Part shown: one piece after another, positions 24,204-33,026 of the stretch
Layout: each line of letters opens with the position of its first letter
Numbering within the stretch: position 1 is the stretch's first letter
NCBI RefSeq assembly: GCF_902703175.1
Contig: NZ_CACRYJ010000046.1
Location: forward strand, 124,001-188,000
Length of the DNA: 64,000 nt
Reading direction: 5' to 3'
DNA from: Occultella aeris
GTDB lineage: Bacteria > Actinomycetota > Actinomycetes > Actinomycetales > Beutenbergiaceae
Position numbers and translations under genes: made by a program
Notes under the pieces: model-generated
The model's input: the letters and a program-made list of their open reading frames with translations, nothing else
The model's database searches: none
What the model was told of the DNA's origin: nothing

Positions 24204-24977
24204 TCAGGAGCCTTCTGCCGCGGCCTCGCTGCCCTTCGGCAGCGGCTCGGAGAACAGGTCATCGGGCTCGACCGTCACGGCGGTGCCCTCCACCTCCCGC
24301 GTGAAGAAGGCCGGGGCCGGCCCGAACGCCTCGTTGGTGCCACCGATCATCGTCTTGCCCATCAGCCGACCGCCGGCGAACCCGACCACGGCGCCGACGC
24401 CGAACGGCAGCAGCCGCCCGAGCATGATCGACCCGCCCTTGGCGGCGGCTACCTTGACGACCCGACCGCGCAGAGCCTTGTTGACGCTCTTCACGGTCGC
24501 CACCGGCAGCCGGGTGAGCAGCACCTTCGCCCAGGTGACCGAGCTCAGCCCGAGCTGCTGCTCGAACAGTTGCGGGCCCTGCTCGCCGAGCAGGGAGCTC
24601 ATCAGCAGCGCCCGCCGCCGGTGGACGTCGCCGACGGCGATCCCGTGCACGTCCGCCACCGCCAGGGACAGTGCGCTCGAGGCGGCCAGGAACACGCCGA
24701 CCTGTCCCGCGGTGAGGGCAACCGCCGCGGTGGTGCCGATCACCGGGAACGCGGCGGCCGCACCGACCGCCGCTCCGGAGCCGCTGACGGCGAGCAGGTA
24801 CCGCTTCTCGAGGAGGGCGATGATCTCCTCGGGGGAGGCGGTCGGGTTCTTGCGCCGCAGGCCGTCGACGTAGGCGTGCACGCGTCCCGCGGGCACCGTG
24901 ACAGCCGTGTCGATCAGGCGCTCCAGGGTCCCGGAGCCCTGCTCGCCGTTCTGCTCGTCCTTGGCCCTGCGTCCCAT
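24204..24977 (-). CDS. Membrane-associated protein of unknown function (EcsC-like appearance)
   Basis: A 257-residue protein. A helical N-terminus (LIDTAVTVPAGRVHAYVDGL) is followed by a Gly/Ala-rich hydrophobic stretch (AVSGSGAAVGAAAAFPVIG) and another glycine-rich helix near residue 205 (GRLLPFGVGAVVGFAGGRLMG). The pattern recalls EcsC-type proteins, but I cannot assign it firmly. The ATG at 24977 has a very good GGAGGA ribosome-binding site. The frame continues upstream past the OsmC gene, which is chance. Confidence 0.7.
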   Translation of the reverse strand: MGRRAKDEQNGEQGSGTLERLIDTAVTVPAGRVHAYVDGLRRKNPTASPEEIIALLEKRYLLAVSGSGAAVGAAAAFPVIGTTAAVALTAGQVGVFLAASSALSLAVADVHGIAVGDVHRRRALLMSSLLGEQGPQLFEQQLGLSSVTWAKVLLTRLPVATVKSVNKALRGRVVKVAAAKGGSIMLGRLLPFGVGAVVGFAGGRLMGKTMIGGTNEAFGPAPAFFTREVEGTAVTVEPDDLFSEPLPKGSEAAAEGS

Positions 24978-25030
24978 GGGTCCTCCTCGTGGTGCTCGGT
25001 GCGATGTGGTCGGGGGTGTCGAGGCCTCGC

Positions 25031-25456
25031 TCAGCGGGCGTCGGTGATGCTCAGTGTGTGGGGCATCCCGGCATCCAGTGTGCGCCCCACGGTGCAACCG
25101 CGCTCCACGGCGCGGCGCACCACCTCCTCCAGGTCGGCGCGGCCCTGCTCGTCGAGACCAGACAGGTCGAGCACGATCTCGACCCGGCCGCAGCCGTACC
25201 GGTTCTCGTCCTCGACCTTCTCGGTCTCCACCCCGACCGAGGCGCGGAAGTCCCGCCCGAGACGCCGTGACAGCGGCCAGTCTGCGCTCATCAGGTTGCA
25301 GGCCGCGAGTGAGAGCTTCATCAGTTCCCCCGGGGAGAACACACCCTCCGCGTCGTCCGGTCCGATCCGAACCTCCGCGCCGCGCGCGTTGTATCCGGTG
25401 TAGGTTCGTTTGCCGGTGCGGTCGGCCCAGAGGGCAGCGGCGGGAGTGGCTTCCAT
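25031..25456 (-). CDS. OsmC/Ohr family peroxiredoxin-like protein
   Basis: A 141-residue OsmC-fold protein. The two family cysteines are visible in LSLAACNLMSADWP and ERGCTVGRT. The N-terminal strand TGKRTYTGYNARGAEVRIG and the FSPGELMKLSLAA helix fit the OsmC family. Members reduce organic hydroperoxides. The ATG at 25456 is chosen as the family start; a CACGAT box 6 nt upstream could be a -10 element. Confidence 0.85.
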   Translation of the reverse strand: MEATPAAALWADRTGKRTYTGYNARGAEVRIGPDDAEGVFSPGELMKLSLAACNLMSADWPLSRRLGRDFRASVGVETEKVEDENRYGCGRVEIVLDLSGLDEQGRADLEEVVRRAVERGCTVGRTLDAGMPHTLSITDAR

Positions 25457-25508
25457 GCTCCGATCGTGCCACGTGGGGCCGAGCACGCGAGTGCTCACCT
25501 GCCGGGCT

Positions 25509-26063
25509 TCAAGCGGTGGCGACCACGCCGCTGCCGCCGTCCCAGGTCGCCACGAGTGCCGGTGATCCGGTCTCGACGGCCCCCGGCTCACGGGCGAAGC
25601 GCACCGAGAGCCCGTCCGGCGACGCGGCGGGATCCCACACGGTCAGGCCCACCGTCGGCTCCCGGGTCTCGACGAGGGTGTCGCCCTCCCAGACCTCGAG
25701 GGCTGCCTGGTGCTGCAGCCCGGCGAGGGCGCGCCGGTAGGCGGCCAGGGCCACGGGATCGCCCGTGCCGTCGTACACCCAACGCCGCCCGAGGACCGAG
25801 TGCTCCATGGTGGCGATCTGATGCTCGGCGGCGCCCTCCAGCGGTTCGGCCCGGTAGGTCAGGACGACGTGACGGACGGGGCCGCCACGGGTGACCAGGA
25901 GCGCCTCGATGCCGACCTCGCCGGCCGGATCGTCGAACCGGTAGCTGCCGACGCGGCGCAGTTCCCCGGGCCCGGCGAGTCCACCTGAGGCCGGTGTGGC
26001 CAGCCACTCCTCAAGCAGTTCCAACTTGGTCGGGATCAGGGTCGAAGGATGGATGATCGCCAT
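25509..26063 (-). CDS. Maltokinase N-terminal cap-like (CG0192-related) protein
   Basis: A 184-residue protein that resembles the N-terminal cap domain of maltokinase and the free-standing CG0192-type proteins of Corynebacterium. The start (MAIIHPSTLIPTKLELLEEW), YRFDDPAGEVGIEALLVTRG and HSVLGRRWVYDG segments are typical. No kinase domain follows, so it is a stand-alone cap domain with unknown function. A TAGGCT box lies 8 nt upstream of the ATG. Confidence 0.68.
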   Translation of the reverse strand: MAIIHPSTLIPTKLELLEEWLATPASGGLAGPGELRRVGSYRFDDPAGEVGIEALLVTRGGPVRHVVLTYRAEPLEGAAEHQIATMEHSVLGRRWVYDGTGDPVALAAYRRALAGLQHQAALEVWEGDTLVETREPTVGLTVWDPAASPDGLSVRFAREPGAVETGSPALVATWDGGSGVVATA

Positions 26064-26071
26064 GGACGCGG

Positions 26072-26077
26072 AGCCTA
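26072..26077 (-). promoter_or_regulatory. -10 box (TAGGCT) of the CG0192-like gene
   Basis: TAGGCT on the minus strand, ending 8 nt before the ATG at 26063. No ribosome-binding site lies in between. Confidence 0.5.
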
Positions 26078-26104
26078 CCGACTCGCTCCGACCGGGTCGG
26101 GTCC

Positions 26105-27259
26105 TCAGTCGGAGGTGGCCGCCTCGCGCTCGGCGAGCAGGCGCCGGTAGCGCACCCGGTGGGCGGCGACGTCGGCCATCTTCACGGCCATGTCGTCGAT
26201 GAAGTCGACCCGGTACACCGCGTCGGTGAGCACCGAGATCGCGTAGTACAGCCCTGTGAACGTGGCCATGGCCACCGACACCCGGATCAGGGTCTGGCTG
26301 AGCACCAGCGTGTCACCGAACAGGTTCACCTCTTCGCGCCAGTTGCCGCCGTCGATCGCCCACTCCGCCATCAGACCCGGGGTGATCGTGAGCACGCCGA
26401 GCGCCAGGAAGAACACTCCGACGCCGATGCTCACCACGATCACCTGCAGCAGCTGGTTTGCGCCGACCATGGCCGCGACATTGGCCCGCTGCGGACCGGT
26501 CAGCGCCGGCAGCTCCGCAACCTCCGGGACCTCCCGCTCGGCCCGGTCGAGGATCTCCGCCGTCTCCCGGGACAGCCGGATCCGCAGGATGAGCACGATC
26601 AGCGCCACGAAGAACGCCCCGAGGATGAGGTCCGAGACCCCCGGGGTGTGGTCGAAGACCTGCCACACCTCGGTGGTGTAGAAGAGCGCGATCGAGAAGA
26701 TCAGCAGCAACGGCAGGAACCGGATCAGCCGCAACAACGAGTCCCCGAGCTCCTTGCCGATCCGCGACATGCCCCACCAGAGCGTCGCAGCCAACCCGTA
26801 GCCGACCACCCCGCGCACGATCGCCAGCAGCACCACGTTGCCGACCGCGACGGAGATCCCCGTGATCCACTGCCCGCCGAAGACCACGGGCAGCACCGCG
26901 GGCGCCAGCACGAAGAAGCCCAGCTCGGCCGTGCCGACGTCCTGGGGGAGCGTGCTCCAGGGCCGGCCTCGCAGCACGTTCAGCCCGGCGTAGCCGGCGA
27001 ACAGCAGGCCGATCGCGCCGACCATCACGGCCAGGTTGATCCACCACGCCCAGTCCAGCCGGATCGCCGCGAACACCTCGAGCAGCATCACCACGACCAG
27101 GAACGGGGCGGCGCGCCCGTACACGTCCCGTCGGGACGTGTGCCCGTGCACGAGCAGCGGCAGTCCGTACCTGCGGAAGGTGCGCTCGCAGGCCGCGATC
27201 TGCGCGGCGGCCCCCTCAGGGCGCACCGGCGACCGCTCGGACGTTGTCCCCGATGTCAT
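26105..27259 (-). CDS. Polytopic membrane protein, unknown function
   Basis: A 384-residue protein with about eight hydrophobic helices (for example FLVVVMLLEVFAAIRL, INLAVMVGAIGLLFAGYAG, LLLIFSIALFY, LILGAFFVALIVLIL and VIVVSIGVGVFFLALGVL). A cytoplasmic loop lies around residues 225-265. No transporter or enzyme signature was recognised. The ATG at 27259 is 34 bp from the start of the divergent SDR gene, and a TAGCCT box ends exactly 6 nt upstream. Confidence 0.75.
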   Translation of the reverse strand: MTSGTTSERSPVRPEGAAAQIAACERTFRRYGLPLLVHGHTSRRDVYGRAAPFLVVVMLLEVFAAIRLDWAWWINLAVMVGAIGLLFAGYAGLNVLRGRPWSTLPQDVGTAELGFFVLAPAVLPVVFGGQWITGISVAVGNVVLLAIVRGVVGYGLAATLWWGMSRIGKELGDSLLRLIRFLPLLLIFSIALFYTTEVWQVFDHTPGVSDLILGAFFVALIVLILRIRLSRETAEILDRAEREVPEVAELPALTGPQRANVAAMVGANQLLQVIVVSIGVGVFFLALGVLTITPGLMAEWAIDGGNWREEVNLFGDTLVLSQTLIRVSVAMATFTGLYYAISVLTDAVYRVDFIDDMAVKMADVAAHRVRYRRLLAEREAATSD

Positions 27260-27265
27260 GCACGC

Positions 27266-27271
27266 AGGCTA
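27266..27271 (-). promoter_or_regulatory. -10 box (TAGCCT) of the polytopic membrane protein gene, leaderless-type
   Basis: TAGCCT on the minus strand ends 6 nt before the ATG at 27259. It lies 10 bp from the divergent -10 at 27282-27287. Confidence 0.5.
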
Positions 27272-27281
27272 CTGGCGCCCC

Positions 27282-27287
27282 TACGGT
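27282..27287 (+). promoter_or_regulatory. -10 box (TACGGT) of the first SDR gene, leaderless-type
   Basis: TACGGT ends 6 nt before the ATG at 27294. Its -35 region would fall on the start codon region of the divergent gene. Confidence 0.5.
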
Positions 27288-27293
27288 GGGGTG

Positions 27294-28310
27294 ATGAGCA
27301 CCGCGCTGATCATCGGCGGCAACGGACAGATCGGCGTCCCCGCGGCCCTCGCGCTCGCCGCCGACGGGTGGCAGGTCCGGGTCCTGCACCGCGGCAGCCG
27401 CCCGCTCGAGCCGGAACTGGCCGAACGCGGCGTACGCGAGATCCGCGGCGACCGCGACGACGGGACGGTGCTCGCCACCGCGGTCGGCGACGGCGTCGAC
27501 CTGGTCGTGGACTGCGTCGCCTTCAACGCCGGCCACGCCGACCAGGTGCTGCGGCATCGCGCGGACCTGGGCTCCGCCGTCGTGATCTCCTCTGCGGCCG
27601 TCTACGCCGATGGTGAGGGCCGATACCTGGGTGGACCGGAGTTCCCGCACCTGGACGTCGGGCAGGACGAGGACGGCCCGACGGCGCAGCCCGGCCTGGG
27701 CGGGTACGCGTCGGGCAAGGTGGAACTCGAGCAGGCGTGGCTCGCCGCCGACATTCCGGCCACCGTGCTGCGGCCCGGTGCGATCCATGGTCGCTTCGCG
27801 CAGAACCCGCGGGAGTGGTTCGCGCTGAAACGGGTCCTGGACGGCCGCACGGACGTGGTGCTCGCTCACGAGGGCAGGTCACGCTTCCACCCGAGCGCCA
27901 CCGAGAACGTCACCGAGCTGATCCGCCTCGCCGCGGCCCGGCCAGGGCGCCGGATCCTCAACGCGGTGGATCCGCAGGCTCCGACCACCACAGAGATCGT
28001 GGCGGCCGTCTACGCGACCCGCGGCCGTGACGTCACGGTGCACCCGATGCCCGGTGAGCCCGAGGGGAACGTGGGCCTGAGCCCGTGGGGCGTGCCCGTG
28101 CCGTTCGTCCTGGACATGTCCCGTGCGGCCGCGGACCTCGGCTACCGGCCGGTCATCGACTACGTGGCCTCGCTCGGGCCGTTTCTGGACTGGATCGAAC
28201 GTGCGGCCACCGCGCGGGACTGGCGTGAGGCGTTCGGCGACTTCGCGGCCGGCGGCGCCGACCTGTTCGATTACGCGGCCGAGGACGCCTGGCTCGCCGC
28301 ACGCCGGTAG
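27294..28310 (+). CDS. NAD-dependent epimerase/dehydratase family protein (extended/atypical SDR) 1
   Basis: A 338-residue Rossmann-fold protein. The N-terminal dinucleotide motif is ALIIGGNGQIG, the strand VVISSAAVYAD carries the catalytic Ser/Thr region, and YASGK supplies the Tyr and Lys of the SDR active site. RPGAIHGR and the C-terminal substrate domain follow. Its reaction is unknown; it belongs with the isoflavone-reductase or nucleotide-sugar-epimerase-like SDRs. A second, similar gene follows in the same direction. The ATG at 27294 lies 6 nt after a -10 box. Confidence 0.8.
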   Translation: MSTALIIGGNGQIGVPAALALAADGWQVRVLHRGSRPLEPELAERGVREIRGDRDDGTVLATAVGDGVDLVVDCVAFNAGHADQVLRHRADLGSAVVISSAAVYADGEGRYLGGPEFPHLDVGQDEDGPTAQPGLGGYASGKVELEQAWLAADIPATVLRPGAIHGRFAQNPREWFALKRVLDGRTDVVLAHEGRSRFHPSATENVTELIRLAAARPGRRILNAVDPQAPTTTEIVAAVYATRGRDVTVHPMPGEPEGNVGLSPWGVPVPFVLDMSRAAADLGYRPVIDYVASLGPFLDWIERAATARDWREAFGDFAAGGADLFDYAAEDAWLAARR

Positions 28311-28395
28311 GTTCGTACCTGTCGGCACCGCGCCTGGGCCGATCCTGTGCCAGAACCGCCCCGGCCCACCGGGGCCACGCCCGAGGAGAGACATC

Positions 28396-29373
28396 GTGAC
28401 GAGTGTGTTGTTCATCGGTGGGAACGGGCAGATCAGCGCGTCGTGCGTGGATCTCGCCGTGTCCCGGGGGATGGCGGTGACCGTGCTGAACCGCGGGACC
28501 ACGCACACCCGGAGCCTGCCCGACGGCGTCGAGGTGCTGCACGCGGACGCACACGACGTGGCCGCGCTCGGCGAGGCACTGGCCGGCCGTGAGTTCGACG
28601 CGGTGGCCCAGTTCCGTTCGTTCAAGCCGGAGCATGCGGCGGCGGACGTGGAGTTCTTCTCCGGCCGGACCGGCCAGTTCGTCTACATCAGTTCCGCCTC
28701 CGCGTACCAGACCCCACCCGCCGTGCTGCCGGTCACCGAGCAGACGCCCCTGGAGAACCCGTACTGGCAGTACTCCCGGGACAAGGCCGCGAGCGAGGAG
28801 TTGCTCTTCGACGCGTACGCCGACCGTGCCTTCCCGGTGACTGTGGTTCGGCCCTCGGCCACCTACGACCGGACCCGGGTGCCGACGTCCGGCGGCTGGA
28901 CGGACGCCGCCCGGATGCTCCGCGGCGCACCGGTCGCCGTCGTCGGCGACGGCACCACCCAGTGGACGCTCACGCACGCGCGGGACTTCGCCGTCGGGTT
29001 CGTCGGCCTGCTCGGACGCGCCGACGCCGTCGGTGAGGCGTTCCACATCACCTCGGACTTCGCGCCCACCTGGAACGAGATCTTCACGATCCTGTCCGAG
29101 ATCCTCGACGTCGAGGCGAACCTGCTGCACGTGCCGGCGACCGAGATGGCAACCGTGGACGCCGATTTCGGCGCCGGGATGCTGGGCGACAAGGCCAACT
29201 CGTTCGTCCTGGACAACAGCAAGATCCGCGGCTTCGTGCCGGAGTTCGCCCCCAGCACTACCGTGGAACAGGGCTTCGCGGAGTCGGTGGCCTGGCACCT
29301 GGAGCAGGGCTTCGGCCCCGTCGGGGACCCGAAACTCGAGGCGATGTTCGACGAGATCGTGGCCCGGCACTGA
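28396..29373 (+). CDS. NAD-dependent epimerase/dehydratase family protein (extended/atypical SDR) 2
   Basis: A 325-residue SDR related to the preceding gene. The motif is VLFIGGNGQIS, in which the third glycine of GxxGxxG is Ser. FVYISSASAYQTPP and QYSRDKAASEELLF supply the Tyr-x3-Lys pair. VVRPSATYDRTRVPT and a C-terminal NxxKIRGFVPEFAPSTTVEQG segment resemble plant-type CSP41/NAD-epimerase proteins. Start is GTG with an ideal GAGGAGAG ribosome-binding site. The substrate is unknown. It is the only gene between the first SDR and putA. Confidence 0.82.
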   Translation: MTSVLFIGGNGQISASCVDLAVSRGMAVTVLNRGTTHTRSLPDGVEVLHADAHDVAALGEALAGREFDAVAQFRSFKPEHAAADVEFFSGRTGQFVYISSASAYQTPPAVLPVTEQTPLENPYWQYSRDKAASEELLFDAYADRAFPVTVVRPSATYDRTRVPTSGGWTDAARMLRGAPVAVVGDGTTQWTLTHARDFAVGFVGLLGRADAVGEAFHITSDFAPTWNEIFTILSEILDVEANLLHVPATEMATVDADFGAGMLGDKANSFVLDNSKIRGFVPEFAPSTTVEQGFAESVAWHLEQGFGPVGDPKLEAMFDEIVARH

Positions 29374-29429
29374 TGCGACACCCCGCGCCCGAAATGACGT
29401 CTCGGGCGCCGAACGCGCAAGATGGGAGC

Positions 29430-32400
29430 ATGACCGCCCCGACCGACCACACCCAGGAACCGCCCCACCGGACGGATCCGGCACCGACGACCGCGAGTTC
29501 GCTGCCGAGCGTGCCCGGGCCGGGGCGGGTGCCCACGGTCGAGGATGTCGTCGAGGACGCAGTGGCGCTCGCGCACCGGTGGGCGAGCGCGACCCACGCG
29601 GGGGAGAGCGGAGCCGAGCGTCGGGCCACGGCGCGGCTCGCGGCGCTCGTCGCCGACCCGGCCGGGCTCGACCTGGCGGTCCGGTTCGTGGACCGGGTCG
29701 CCCGCCCGGAGGACCTGAGAGTCGCCGCCGACGAACTGGGCCGGATCCGCGCCGATGCCGCCGGTGGGTTCCTGTCGAAGGCGGACCGGGGTCTGCTCGG
29801 CCTCGGGTCCGCGGTGGCCGGTGTGGCACCCGGCGTGGTGGTTCCGCTGGCCCGGCAGCGGCTGCGTCAACTCGTCGGGCACCTGGTCGTGGACGCCCAG
29901 GACCCGGCGCTCGGCGCCCACCTGGCCAAGGCCCGCTCCGAGGGCTACCGCCTGAACGTCAACCTGCTCGGCGAGCACGTGCACGGCGAGATGGAGGCAC
30001 TGAGCCGCGCGGAGCGGACCCGGGCCCTGCTGGAGCGGCCCGACGTCGACTACGTCTCGATCAAGGTCTCCTCGCTGGTGTCCCAGATCAGCACCTGGGA
30101 CACCGCGGGCACGACCAAGCGGGTGCTCGAACGGCTCCGGCCGCTGTACCGGTCCGCCGCGGCGAAGACCCCGGTGGCGTTCGTGAACCTTGACATGGAG
30201 GAGTACCGCGACCTCGACCTCACCGTCGAGGTGTTCGAGGCGATCTGCCTCGAGCCGGAGTTCCTCGGACTCGAGGCCGGGATCGTGCTCCAGGCCTACC
30301 TGCCGGATTCCGCGGGCGCGCTACGCCGGCTGATCGCGTTCGCGAACCGCCGCCGGGAACTCGGCGGGGCACCGATCAAGGTTCGGCTCGTCAAGGGCGC
30401 CAACCTGGCGATGGAGCGGGTCGAGGCCGAGCTGCACGGCTGGACGCAGGCGCCGTTCGGCACGAAGGCGGACGTGGACGCGAACTACGTGCGTGCCCTC
30501 GACGAGGCGCTCCGCGCGGAGTCGATCGGTGCGCTGCGGATCGGCGTAGCCTCGCACAACCTGTTCGACGTCGCGCTCGCGCACCTGCTTGCGACCGGCC
30601 GCGGCGTGGCCGGGATGCTCGACGTCGAGATGCTCCAGGGCATGGCGCCCGCGCAGGCCCGGGCGGTTGCAGCGGACCTGAGCTCGAACGGTCCGCTGAT
30701 CCTGTACACGCCGGTGGTGGCGCCGGCGGACTTCGACGTTGCCGTGTCCTACCTGGTACGGCGCCTCGAGGAGAACGCCGCCCCGGAGAACTTCCTGCAC
30801 GCCCTCTTCGCCGGCGGGCACGGCCAGGACCAGCAGACCGTGATGGCCGATCAGGAGGCGCGCTTCCGGGCGAGCGTCGAGGCCCGCGGGACCGTCTCGG
30901 ACCGGCCCCGGCGGACCCGGGAGCGCACACCGGCGGGTGCGGACTTCGCGAACTCGGTCGACTCCGACCCGGCGGTCTCGAGCACCCGGGACTGGGCGGT
31001 GACCGCCCTCGAGGGCCCGGCCCGTGACCTCACCTCCCCCGAGCTGACCACGGTGGCCATGGTGGACGACGTCGTCACCCGCGCCCGGCGTGCCGGCGGC
31101 ACCTGGGCGTCGCTCCCGGCAGCGCAACGGGCCGCGGTGCTGCGCACCGCCGCCGACGCCATCGAGGCGCGCCGCGCCGACCTGGTCAAGCAGATGGCCC
31201 ACGAGGGCGGCAAGACCGTCGGCGAGGCCGATCCCGAGGTCTCCGAGGCGGTCGACTTCGCCCGGTACTACGCGGACTGCGCCGTCGACCTCGAGCGGCT
31301 GTCCGAGGCCGAGGGGCTCGCCTTCACCCCGACCGGGCTGGTGCTTGTCACCCCGCCCTGGAACTTCCCGGTCGCGATCGCTGCCGGCGGGGTGCTGGCC
31401 GCGCTCGCGGCCGGCTCACCGGTGATCATCAAGCCCGCTCCCGCCGTGCCCGGGTGCACGGAGGTGGTGGTGGAGGCGATCCACGCCGCCCTGGCCGAGC
31501 ACGGGCACGATCGCGACGTGCTGAGCGTGGTGCGGGTCGACGAGGACGAGGTCGGCCGGCACCTGGTCGCGCATCCGCAGGTCGAAACGGTCATCCTCAC
31601 CGGGGCCTGGGAGACCGCCCGGATGTTCACCCAGTGGCGGGCCGACCATCCCGGCGGGCCGGGGGTGCTCGCCGAGACCAGCGGCAAGAACGCGCTGATC
31701 GTGACGCCGAGCGCCGATTACGATCTCGCAGTCGCGGATGTCCTACGCAGTGCGTTCGGGCACGCCGGCCAGAAGTGCTCGGCGGCCTCGCTGCTCATCC
31801 TGGTCGGCTCGGTGGCCGGTTCGGAACGCTTCCGGCGGCATCTCATCGACGCCGTCGCCTCGGTACGCGTCGGCTGGCCGGAGGACCTCGGCACCACGAT
31901 GGGGCCGATCATCGAGCCCGCCGGCGGCAAGCTGCTCGACGCCCTCACCCGGCTGGAGCCGGGGGAGACCTGGATGGTGGAGCCGCGTCGGCTGGACCCC
32001 TCCGGCCGGCTCTGGTCGCCCGGGGTCAAGGAGGGCGTCTGGCCCGGTTCCCCGTTCCATCTCACCGAGTACTTCGGCCCCGTCCTCGGCGTCATGACCG
32101 CCGCCACCCTGGACGATGCGATCGACATCGCGAACGCGGTGCCCTACGGGCTCACCGGTGGGCTGCACAGCCTCGACGCTGATGAGATCGCCCGTTGGAG
32201 CGACCGGATCGAGGTCGGCAACGGGTACGTCAACCGGCACACCACGGGGGCGATCGTGCGGCGACAGTCCTTCGGCGGCTGGAAGCGGTCCGCGGTCGGA
32301 CCGGGGGCGAAGGCGGGCGGACCGAACTACGTGGCGCAGTTCGGCACCTGGATCCAGGAGCACCGGCCCGCCGGCGGCGGGGTCCCGGGGACCCGGGTGC

Positions 32401-33026
32401 GCGCCCTGGCGCAGACCCTGGCCGCGCTCACCACCGATCCCGGTGAGAGCGAGTGGCTGGAGGTGTCGATGGGGTCGGACGCGGCCGCCCGCGACGACGT
32501 GTTCCGTGTCGAGGCCGACCCGTCTGCGCTTAGCAGCGAGTCGAACGTGTTCCGGTACCGGCCGATCCCACACCTGACCATCCGTGCGCAGGAGCGCACG
32601 CTACCGATCGAGGTGGCCCGGGTCGCGCTGGCGGCCGAGTGCGCCGGCGTGCCGGTGAGTGTGAGCCTTGCCGCGGATGTCGCCGCCGCAGCGAACGAGT
32701 CCGCCGCGGCGTTCACCGATGCGGCCCGGGCCATCGGATACATGGGCTGGCGCACCGAGACGGCTCAGGAGTTCGCCGACCGGATCGCCGCTGGGGACGT
32801 GAGCGGACGGGTGCGGGTGATCGGTGTGGCCGACGGCCTCTGGCCGGCCACCGCGGCGCCCGACGCCGACGTGACCCTGCTCACCGGAGAGGTGCTCGCA
32901 TCCGGACGCAGGGAGATGCTGGGCGTGCTCCGCGAGCAGGCGATCAGCAGCACCCGGCACCGGTTCGGGCACCTGCCGCCGGCGCCTCGGGATCCGGAGC
33001 AGGTCACGCCTCGCCCGGCTCCGTGA
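29430..33026 (+). CDS. putA: Bifunctional proline dehydrogenase / L-glutamate gamma-semialdehyde dehydrogenase PutA
   Basis: A 1198-residue bifunctional enzyme that oxidises proline to glutamate. The FAD-binding proline dehydrogenase barrel occupies roughly residues 60-470 (KVRLVKGANLAMERVEAE, ALRIGVASHNLFDVAL, VEMLQGMA). The aldehyde dehydrogenase domain follows (VTPPWNFPVAIAAGG, catalytic Glu in LAETSGKNA near 748, nucleophile Cys in GHAGQKCSAAS near 780). A C-terminal domain of about 180 residues completes it. No ribbon-helix-helix DNA-binding domain is present, so it is not a self-repressor. Start choice is uncertain: ATG 29430 is given, but an in-frame ATG at 29373 overlaps the previous stop by 1 bp. 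The last 23 bp overlap the convergent NUDIX gene. Confidence 0.93.
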   Translation: MTAPTDHTQEPPHRTDPAPTTASSLPSVPGPGRVPTVEDVVEDAVALAHRWASATHAGESGAERRATARLAALVADPAGLDLAVRFVDRVARPEDLRVAADELGRIRADAAGGFLSKADRGLLGLGSAVAGVAPGVVVPLARQRLRQLVGHLVVDAQDPALGAHLAKARSEGYRLNVNLLGEHVHGEMEALSRAERTRALLERPDVDYVSIKVSSLVSQISTWDTAGTTKRVLERLRPLYRSAAAKTPVAFVNLDMEEYRDLDLTVEVFEAICLEPEFLGLEAGIVLQAYLPDSAGALRRLIAFANRRRELGGAPIKVRLVKGANLAMERVEAELHGWTQAPFGTKADVDANYVRALDEALRAESIGALRIGVASHNLFDVALAHLLATGRGVAGMLDVEMLQGMAPAQARAVAADLSSNGPLILYTPVVAPADFDVAVSYLVRRLEENAAPENFLHALFAGGHGQDQQTVMADQEARFRASVEARGTVSDRPRRTRERTPAGADFANSVDSDPAVSSTRDWAVTALEGPARDLTSPELTTVAMVDDVVTRARRAGGTWASLPAAQRAAVLRTAADAIEARRADLVKQMAHEGGKTVGEADPEVSEAVDFARYYADCAVDLERLSEAEGLAFTPTGLVLVTPPWNFPVAIAAGGVLAALAAGSPVIIKPAPAVPGCTEVVVEAIHAALAEHGHDRDVLSVVRVDEDEVGRHLVAHPQVETVILTGAWETARMFTQWRADHPGGPGVLAETSGKNALIVTPSADYDLAVADVLRSAFGHAGQKCSAASLLILVGSVAGSERFRRHLIDAVASVRVGWPEDLGTTMGPIIEPAGGKLLDALTRLEPGETWMVEPRRLDPSGRLWSPGVKEGVWPGSPFHLTEYFGPVLGVMTAATLDDAIDIANAVPYGLTGGLHSLDADEIARWSDRIEVGNGYVNRHTTGAIVRRQSFGGWKRSAVGPGAKAGGPNYVAQFGTWIQEHRPAGGGVPGTRVRALAQTLAALTTDPGESEWLEVSMGSDAAARDDVFRVEADPSALSSESNVFRYRPIPHLTIRAQERTLPIEVARVALAAECAGVPVSVSLAADVAAAANESAAAFTDAARAIGYMGWRTETAQEFADRIAAGDVSGRVRVIGVADGLWPATAAPDADVTLLTGEVLASGRREMLGVLREQAISSTRHRFGHLPPAPRDPEQVTPRPAP

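Noticed and set aside
22334-24304. 656-codon plus-strand frame over folA, thyA and the nucleotidyltransferase gene
   Set aside because: Runs antisense to three recognisable genes and shows no protein motif.
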